A stretch of 5,374 nucleotides of DNA from an uncultured Lachnospiraceae bacterium (lineage in GTDB: Bacteria; Bacillota; Clostridia; Lachnospirales; Lachnospiraceae): NCBI GenBank assembly GCA_902782655.1, contig CACZNY010000116.1:1-5374 (forward strand), given 5' to 3'. Position numbers and translations under genes: made by a program. Positions within the stretch are counted from its first letter, which is position 1, and each line of letters opens with the position of its first letter. The notes under the pieces are model-generated. The model worked only from the letters and a program-made list of their open reading frames with translations. It ran no database searches and was not told the DNA's origin. Below are positions 1-5,374 of the stretch, piece after piece.

Positions 1-698
1 AAGACCGGTCTGATCCTCTTTTTGACCACAAAATGAATACAGATAAAGACTGCAAGATAAAACGTAAGCACAGCGAAATAATAATGGGTCATTATTCCGC
101 CAAAGGTGATCAGGGCACCGATCGCATAAGAGGCAACGGAGGATTCATACCTGATCACTCTGATATGCCACCACATAGTCAAAACCGAAAAAAACATCAG
201 TAAAATGTACATTCTGATAAATATTGCAAGAGATATTATCCCTGCATTCATACCGACCAATCCGCATACCAGGATCGCAAGATACGGCCTTTCAGGCAAA
301 AGCTCCCTTATCAGAAAGAATAACACTAAAAGTGTAAGTGCCATGAATATCAGGTTTAAGCCAAGACCACACCACTTTGAAAATCTTCCGGGTATAAAAG
401 AAGAAAGGAAATGAAGCGCAAGGGCATAAAACGGAGGATGCGAATCCAGCATCTGCTTTTCCAGGGTATTCCCCCAGTCAAATTCATGCCCGGGAATTAC
501 ATACAGATTCTCGAAGAGTTCTCCGCCGCTATACCATTTTCCGGCTTCAAGGTCAAAATATGAACTCCCTCTGCTGTTTGACAAGGTATAAGACAGCACT
601 TCGTCTTCACTGAAATATTCCTTATAATACCCATGATAGGTCTGCAATCCAATGCAAACCAGAATAACCGCCGCTACTATCGGCACAATCTTTCTCAT
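1..698 (-). CDS. GT-C family glycosyltransferase, GT39/ArnT/PMT_2-like (3'-partial)
   Basis: The reading frame is open from ATG at 696-698 to the left edge (232 codons, no stop), so the C-terminal part is missing. It begins MRKIVPIVAAVILV, a first membrane helix (about 4-20), followed by a long extracytoplasmic loop with the acidic motif FSEDEVLSYTLSN (29-41), the position of the catalytic acidic pair in ArnT/PMT-type enzymes. The loop continues to DSHPPFYALALHF (85-97), another family hallmark, then helices at about 112-132, 138-160, 161-178, 190-205 and 206-225; RMY (162-164) fits the PMT_2 pattern. Enzymes of this fold transfer a sugar from a polyprenyl-phosphate donor to a lipid, glycan or protein on the outer face of the membrane. 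Donor and acceptor cannot be told from this part. Start choice: AAGGG lies 6 nt and AGGAG 13 nt upstream, and translation begins 29 nt after the CotH stop codon, suggesting co-transcription. Confidence 0.88.
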   Translation of the reverse strand, partial: MRKIVPIVAAVILVCIGLQTYHGYYKEYFSEDEVLSYTLSNSRGSSYFDLEAGKWYSGGELFENLYVIPGHEFDWGNTLEKQMLDSHPPFYALALHFLSSFIPGRFSKWCGLGLNLIFMALTLLVLFFLIRELLPERPYLAILVCGLVGMNAGIISLAIFIRMYILLMFFSVLTMWWHIRVIRYESSVASYAIGALITFGGIMTHYYFAVLTFYLAVFICIHFVVKKRIRPV

Positions 699-704
699 AT
701 CCTG

Positions 705-716
705 CCCTTATCTCCT
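705..716 (-). promoter_or_regulatory. Ribosome binding region for the GT39-like gene
   Basis: The minus strand carries AGGAG (712-716) and AAGGG (705-709) in the 29-nt gap before ATG 698. AAGGG has a normal 6-nt spacing; AGGAG is the better match to anti-Shine-Dalgarno but is 13 nt away. Together they support the chosen start. Confidence 0.5.
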
Positions 717-727
717 AATTCCTGCTG

Positions 728-2932
728 TCAGGATCCCAATTCCTCAAAATGCTTCTCCATATATTTTTCAATATAACCGTTTCTTTCTTTCAGAAAATCA
801 TCTATTACCTGAATATCCCTGTCGAAGTCCTCTTCTGTATAAGGCTTCTTATAATCAAGTCCGGGGAAATACCCCTCATCCACAAAATCTCCCCTGAATC
901 TGTTTTGAGACATGATATTGGGCATTTTATACAACGATGCCATTTCTTTTAATCTAAGAGACGTTTTATCATAGCTGTAATTCGTTTTCAGCATCTCACG
1001 AAAAGACTCCTCAAACGAGGTCCGGAACTTTTCATTCTGCATCAGCGCCGTAAAAAGTGCGTTGTCCCCGATAAGGCTCTCCCAATAGTTTCCTTCCACG
1101 AAGGAATCTATGTCAGCCGCTGAGTCCTCAGTTTTAAGGGCTGCCCCTTCATCAAGATCCAATAGTATCCATCTCCATCTGCAGTCGCCATATTCGCTGT
1201 TCTCAGCATTGACAGTCCGCCATGCCACAAGATTGTTTACAAATGCATCAGGATTAGCACAGTATATCTCTGCCGCAAAATAGTCAATACAGCTCTGCAT
1301 ATCAATAATCTCTTCCATATGCCTGTAGTTTTCCTCATCCGACAGATCGTGCTCCTTTGCGAACCGGATCATTTCATTATACATGGCGTTTGCATCCGGC
1401 CTTTTTTTATTGGCCCGCTCATTTTTCACATATATCACATTATCCGGATCCACTCCATAATGCTCCTGAATATACTCCTCATTTACTCCCTCCTGAAGAT
1501 TATAGGTTCCCCAGTATTCTCCATTCAGGAATACATTGCAGGGTTTGGCTCTCTGGGTTCCCACATCCCTGCCCAAAGCAAGCGACTGGAAAAGGACATC
1601 CCTCATCTTTGTGATATACAGATCCACTTCCCCTCCGGATCTCAGCACCAGCTTACTGCGAACCGGATCATCAGACGTTTCACTTAAGGGATCGACTATA
1701 AACCTGTCATTCCCGTCATATTCCCTTCTCGCATAGAGATTAAAGCTTTTCTGATTCAGAGTCCTGGAGCTCCCGCCATGGATACGGATACCCACCTGCT
1801 GTTCGAAAACCTTGACATGCTCCGGGGAATAGTACTCTATTTCTGCCTCCCTTTCCCATCCACGTCCCCGTCCCATATAATTGGCATAATCATATTCTTC
1901 GGCATATCCGTATTTATCATAGAATAGGTCATATACCTTTCCGGTTACATATATTCCGTTTTCATACCCAAACAGATCTTCGGGCGGCATGGAAACCGAA
2001 ATTGTAGGGATAGTATCGTACGGCTCTCCCGAAAGCCCTACAAAATATGATTCCGATCTCACCCTGCTTTTATTCCCACCCTTTATTATCACCGATTTCA
2101 GGGTTGTGCATTTATCAACCTTATGATCAGGTATGTATTCATTTACCACACTGCATTCCCTGATCGATGAATATATATTGTCCTCGATGCTTCTGTCAGA
2201 TATTATTATCGGACCCTCATAATGTGTGGAATTCTCATCCGGCTCAGAGCCGTCTGTAGTATAATAAACCTCTCCTCCGCGGCCATCTATTTCCACTGTG
2301 ATCGCATCATCATACCATCCGCCCGCCATTGAGTAATCCGGCATCTCCGAAAGAGTGGTTTCATTCTTTTCAAATATGCTTTCCTGCAGAAAGTAGGGTG
2401 AAGGGTCACAGATGGAATACTCTCCCTTTTGATGTAATGAAGTGGCATAAACCCTGTCTTCCGGAAGATTATTGGGAATACTCACTGTTGATAGGATCTC
2501 TCCCTGTCTGTCAGAAAGAATACATTTATCCCCTACCGACAGTCTGAATCCCAGATCATGTATATCTCTCGGCATATACCCTTTCCTGTACTCCGAGGCG
2601 TCCTCCGAATATTCGTCACACCATGCGATCACAGCCTGTCCCGGAGCGACCGTAAGGCTTGGAAAAACGAAACTGTTTCTTCCCTTGGTAAGCATGTATC
2701 CTTCAAGATCGATCGTATTCTCCGAATTGTTATAGATCTCTATATAATCTGCACCATATGAGCCGGTATCATCATATGCAGCCGTATGATTGGAGGTACA
2801 TATTTCAGAGATCAGTACAGGAGAAATACTCGAATCTTCCCACGTGATCTTATGCGGAATTGCCCCGTACAGGGCAAAAAGGATTATTATAACGGAGAAC
2901 ACTGTTATTGCACTTTTGTTTATCATCCCCAT
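728..2932 (-). CDS. Membrane-anchored lamin-tail / CotH kinase family protein
   Basis: Complete 734-residue protein. An N-terminal hydrophobic segment (about 8-25) follows a short Lys-bearing end and has no lipobox cysteine, so it looks like a signal anchor or uncleaved signal peptide with the rest outside the cell. Residues about 38-155 resemble a lamin-tail domain (LISEICTSN, DYIEIYNNS, IDLEGYML, FPSLTVAPGQ). Residues about 202-300 resemble the chitobiase C-terminal/Fn3-associated domain (GGEVYYTTDGSEPDENSTHYEG). Residues about 308-600 carry CotH features: IRIHGGSSR (382-390), KSFNLYARREYD, KLVLRSGG, VFLNGEYWGTYNLQEG and WILLDLDEG (Asp592, Asp594, probably metal/nucleotide site). CotH of Bacillus is an atypical kinase of spore-coat proteins; the target here is unknown and spore function is not implied. 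The end (about 640-734) is charged and helical. The first ATG at 2932 is preferred because AGGGG sits 6 nt upstream; a second in-frame ATG at 2926 is possible. It lies 75 nt after the YidC-sulfatase gene and 29 nt before the glycosyltransferase gene. Confidence 0.92.
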   Translation of the reverse strand: MGMINKSAITVFSVIIILFALYGAIPHKITWEDSSISPVLISEICTSNHTAAYDDTGSYGADYIEIYNNSENTIDLEGYMLTKGRNSFVFPSLTVAPGQAVIAWCDEYSEDASEYRKGYMPRDIHDLGFRLSVGDKCILSDRQGEILSTVSIPNNLPEDRVYATSLHQKGEYSICDPSPYFLQESIFEKNETTLSEMPDYSMAGGWYDDAITVEIDGRGGEVYYTTDGSEPDENSTHYEGPIIISDRSIEDNIYSSIRECSVVNEYIPDHKVDKCTTLKSVIIKGGNKSRVRSESYFVGLSGEPYDTIPTISVSMPPEDLFGYENGIYVTGKVYDLFYDKYGYAEEYDYANYMGRGRGWEREAEIEYYSPEHVKVFEQQVGIRIHGGSSRTLNQKSFNLYARREYDGNDRFIVDPLSETSDDPVRSKLVLRSGGEVDLYITKMRDVLFQSLALGRDVGTQRAKPCNVFLNGEYWGTYNLQEGVNEEYIQEHYGVDPDNVIYVKNERANKKRPDANAMYNEMIRFAKEHDLSDEENYRHMEEIIDMQSCIDYFAAEIYCANPDAFVNNLVAWRTVNAENSEYGDCRWRWILLDLDEGAALKTEDSAADIDSFVEGNYWESLIGDNALFTALMQNEKFRTSFEESFREMLKTNYSYDKTSLRLKEMASLYKMPNIMSQNRFRGDFVDEGYFPGLDYKKPYTEEDFDRDIQVIDDFLKERNGYIEKYMEKHFEELGS

Positions 2933-3007
2933 CCCTGTCCCCTGCTCCCGTATTATGACCGCTTACGATCCGGACATCTATCACCATTTGCCGCAATTTG
3001 TATCATT
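2933..3007 (-). other. Intergenic spacer between YidC-sulfatase and CotH genes
   Basis: This 75-nt gap follows the TGA of the upstream gene. I see no stable GC stem followed by a T-run, so no intrinsic terminator, and no convincing -35/-10 pair. It ends in a G-rich ribosome binding region. The simplest reading is an ordinary intra-operon spacer, though a weak internal promoter cannot be excluded by eye. Confidence 0.5.
2939..2943 (-). promoter_or_regulatory. Ribosome binding site for the CotH-family gene
   Basis: Reading on the minus strand, AGGGG lies 6 nt before the ATG at 2932. This supports the first of two in-frame ATGs (2932 and 2926) as the start. The surrounding leader is G-rich, so the exact pairing register is uncertain. 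Confidence 0.5.
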
Positions 3008-5374
3008 TCAATCCTCATCAATACGCTGCCAGTTATTTGAGTCACGGATGTCATCCCTGACTCTGTACCAGACCTGATCCGATTCCACAAAAACATTAGC
3101 CGACGTATCAGTAATATTTGATGCCAGGACAAGCTGGGCATGATTCTGCTTTTCACTGTCGTCTATCCTGACCCCCGTAAAGGGATTAACCGGATCAGTG
3201 ATCAGTCCTTCGACTGCAAGAACGGGTGTATCAGCGTTTGTCATAAACTTTTGCTCAGTATTAAATCCCTTCTTTCCAAAATCCTTAAAAAGGAGGAGCG
3301 GACTGAAGCCTTCGATATCTGTTCCGTCTTCAAGTATAAGATCTTCAAAGTTTTTCTGTCCCGATCCATGGTCACTTACTATTATTATGCGTGTGTTATC
3401 ATAAACCCCCTCTTCTTTAAGATGATCAAGCCATTCACCAAGCTTCATCAGGGCTCCCATGTTTATATGATAATACTGCGGCAGGTTCAGATGAATTGTA
3501 TTCCCGTCTCCGTCTGTCCTGTATCCCGTCTCCAGTCCGGTATTGTCCGTGTGGTCGGACCATATATAATCTGGAAGCTGAAGCATACTCGGATCATGGG
3601 TTGTATCATTATCCATTATCATAAAGGTGTTCTCTTCTGATTCACTGATCCCGGTTAACCCGGGAAGATTGTCAAGTATGGCATAGCTGTCCGCAAATTC
3701 TGAATTGGCTTCTTTTAAGGCAGCTACACTGAAGGTTCCCGGATAATGATATGTTCCACCCCTGTAAATGAAAGACTGCATGAAAAGCGGTACTGTCTTA
3801 AATATACTGTACATAAAGAATTGCCGCTTCCGGTAGGATTCAGTATAACTGACCGACTCTTCGGAAATAAATCTGTTCTTCAGACTATAGGCATGTACCT
3901 CAGGATACGGATCATAAATAGAAAGATCACTCACGTCATTGTATCCCGCCAGAGGCGGATCATATACGGTGGTTTTGTAGCCGTTCTCTGAAAACAGCAC
4001 AGGTAAAACCGACAGCGCCTCGTCATGCTTATCGACCAGCTTCTCTTCAGGTCTTCTGTCCATCCCTTCAGGAGTATATTCATATCCGCCATAAAGTCCC
4101 GGAGCTCCCATTATGGTATGTTCTCCATGAGACAGAGTATTGGAATAATACACAAAGCCTGAATACTTTTCCATTAATTCAGGCTTTTCCGCCATAATGA
4201 AGGGAATATACGGGCCTATTGCTCCATCAAGCATTATTACGACTACGTTTCTGCCCTTTTTTGACAGTGTGAAACCTTCATATGCGGAATTCTGCTTAAG
4301 ATAACTCATTTTTGACAGCTGTCTCTCTGTGCCTGCGATATTCATTACGGACAGTATTACAAGGCCGAAAAAGACTGCCTGGTAAATGCTTTTTACCCAT
4401 CCGTGTCTGCATCTCCATATCATATACAGAATGGCCATAAGCACTGCCAGACATACAGCATTTGCGATCACCCGTAAGGGCTCATATACCAGCTCACCCC
4501 TGAACACAAGCTCGGATGAAATAGTCAACGGTATCTTTCCGAAAAGGAGAAAATCTGCCAGTGCGCCGCCGCAGCCCAGCCATAGAAAAAGCCGGAACAA
4601 CCTTCTGCCTGTTGTATCCATGAGATAATAAAAAACGGAAAACCATATCAAAAATGTTCCTGCGGCCATAAGCAGGGAATTCAGGGCATAGCGGACAGGA
4701 TCCTTATAAACCGTCAGGGTCACGAATTCTTCCGGGGAGGAAACAATTAATGACATGGGAATAACGAGTCCCGTTAATACAGTAAGTATCAGTACTCCCC
4801 AAAGGTACAGCTTTTCTTCCCCCGGAGATCCTTTAACGCTCTCCGGTCGGTCAGAGCCATCCCCCTCCCGGATCGAATAGAATACGCTTTTCACAAGAGA
4901 AAAGACATTATTCATGGTCCAATAGATCACCAGCCCGCTCGGACTGTCATAAAGGATGATCAAAAAGACCACTGCCATTGCAGTAAGCTGAAGCTTCTCT
5001 TTCAGCGGTGATTTCCTTGTATACACGGCTATGGACATCAGATTTATCATAGTCATGAATATGGGCAGGATATTGACCGTTATGCTGCCCGCAGACAGCA
5101 ATCCATCCGGCCTGCCCAGATCCCGGATAAAATGAAAAGCGTAACCGTTCAGAAGCTCAAGATTTGAAAGGAAATGGTATGCTGCTATAAAGAAGGGTAC
5201 CTGCAGGATCAGCGATATGGAGCTGCGAAGCGCATATATGGGACGGTATCCCTGCTTTCTGTAATAGGCCTGAAGCATCATAAACCGCTCATCCCCACGG
5301 AAAACAGTCTTAATATGCCCGATCCACTGCGACATTGCCTCCTGTCTGTTGCGTTCTTCCCTGGATATCCTGTC
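3008..5374 (-). CDS. YidC/Oxa1-like membrane domain fused to alkaline-phosphatase/sulfatase-superfamily enzyme (5'-partial)
   Basis: Predicted polytopic membrane enzyme with its catalytic domain outside the cell. Residues are numbered from the Met at 5335. Residues 1-155 match the YidC/Oxa1 core: a charged stretch, a TM2-like helix (about 36-58, LILQVPFFIAAYHFL), the F-x-x-x-RDLGRPD loop, and the SPSGLVIYW motif before the last helix (about 131-153). Five more hydrophobic helices follow (about 176-198, 217-238, 246-263, 287-306, 315-333). Residues 361-690 form an alkaline-phosphatase/sulfatase fold with NVVVIMLDG (Asp370), a likely nucleophile in SHGEHT (Thr407), NDTTHDP (His580) and VSDHG (Asp655, His656). 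The sulfatase C-x-P-S-R signature is absent, so a phospho-transferase or hydrolase related to LtaS or phosphoethanolamine transferases is more likely than a sulfatase; the substrate is unknown. The frame stays open to the window edge (13 more codons, reading DRISREERNRQEA), and YidC TM1 has not yet appeared, so the true start probably lies outside. Stop is TGA at 3008-3010. It is the first visible gene of the operon. Confidence 0.9.
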   Translation of the reverse strand, partial: DRISREERNRQEAMSQWIGHIKTVFRGDERFMMLQAYYRKQGYRPIYALRSSISLILQVPFFIAAYHFLSNLELLNGYAFHFIRDLGRPDGLLSAGSITVNILPIFMTMINLMSIAVYTRKSPLKEKLQLTAMAVVFLIILYDSPSGLVIYWTMNNVFSLVKSVFYSIREGDGSDRPESVKGSPGEEKLYLWGVLILTVLTGLVIPMSLIVSSPEEFVTLTVYKDPVRYALNSLLMAAGTFLIWFSVFYYLMDTTGRRLFRLFLWLGCGGALADFLLFGKIPLTISSELVFRGELVYEPLRVIANAVCLAVLMAILYMIWRCRHGWVKSIYQAVFFGLVILSVMNIAGTERQLSKMSYLKQNSAYEGFTLSKKGRNVVVIMLDGAIGPYIPFIMAEKPELMEKYSGFVYYSNTLSHGEHTIMGAPGLYGGYEYTPEGMDRRPEEKLVDKHDEALSVLPVLFSENGYKTTVYDPPLAGYNDVSDLSIYDPYPEVHAYSLKNRFISEESVSYTESYRKRQFFMYSIFKTVPLFMQSFIYRGGTYHYPGTFSVAALKEANSEFADSYAILDNLPGLTGISESEENTFMIMDNDTTHDPSMLQLPDYIWSDHTDNTGLETGYRTDGDGNTIHLNLPQYYHINMGALMKLGEWLDHLKEEGVYDNTRIIIVSDHGSGQKNFEDLILEDGTDIEGFSPLLLFKDFGKKGFNTEQKFMTNADTPVLAVEGLITDPVNPFTGVRIDDSEKQNHAQLVLASNITDTSANVFVESDQVWYRVRDDIRDSNNWQRIDED

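Noticed and set aside
1319..1687. Plus-strand 122-codon frame inside the CotH gene
   Set aside because: Antisense to the conserved CotH motifs and without recognisable features.
2933..3007. Possible internal promoter or terminator in the spacer
   Set aside because: No -10/-35 pair with good spacing and no GC hairpin with T-run could be found by eye.
2790..3077. Plus-strand open frame of 95 codons spanning the gap between genes 1 and 2
   Set aside because: It overlaps both minus-strand genes, and its product resembles no family I know; it is most likely a shadow.
2953..3156. Minus-strand 67-codon frame covering the end of the YidC-sulfatase gene and most of the spacer
   Set aside because: Most of it overlaps the larger gene in another frame, its composition is Arg/Ile/Met-rich without a domain, and no convincing ribosome binding site was evident.
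3140..3640. Plus-strand open frame of 166 codons
   Set aside because: It lies entirely antisense to the sulfatase-fold domain, shows no recognisable domain, and the minus-strand frame has clear family motifs over the same bases.
3008..5335. Possibility that the YidC and sulfatase parts are two genes joined by a frame error
   Set aside because: The frame is continuous through a well-formed membrane block with no stop or frame change, so a genuine single protein is the simpler reading.

Overview
The window holds three genes, all on the minus strand and transcribed from right to left. They are closely spaced (75 nt and 29 nt gaps), with no visible terminator or strong promoter between them, so they read as part of one operon that runs off both ends of the window. 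In transcription order they are: (1) a large membrane protein joining a YidC/Oxa1-like domain to an extracytoplasmic alkaline-phosphatase/sulfatase-superfamily domain (5' end beyond the right edge); (2) a membrane-anchored, surface-exposed protein with a lamin-tail domain, a chitobiase-C-terminal-like domain and a CotH kinase domain (complete); (3) the N-terminal part of a polytopic GT-C glycosyltransferase of the GT39/ArnT/PMT_2 type (3' end beyond the left edge).

The host is probably a Firmicute, most likely a Lachnospiraceae-type Clostridia such as the Butyrivibrio/Pseudobutyrivibrio/Roseburia neighbourhood. This is an inference from moderate GC by eye, frequent ATA and AGA/AGG codons, purine-rich Shine-Dalgarno sequences, and family memory of similar YidC-sulfatase, CotH/lamin-tail and GT39 proteins in those genomes. 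No ribosomal or other taxonomic marker is present.

All three proteins are predicted to act at or outside the cytoplasmic membrane. A reasonable but untested model is a cell-surface glycopolymer or glycoprotein locus. In it, the GT39 enzyme would add sugars from a polyprenyl-phosphate donor, the sulfatase-fold enzyme would transfer or remove a phospho-substituent (as LtaS or phosphoethanolamine transferases do), and the CotH protein would phosphorylate a surface protein or act as a wall-associated scaffold. The most unusual element is the YidC-hydrolase fusion, where an insertase fold appears to be reused as the membrane module of an extracellular enzyme.

The window is almost fully coding. 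There is no stretch over 300 nt without a gene, and I saw no tRNA, rRNA, CRISPR array, insertion sequence or convincing repeat.
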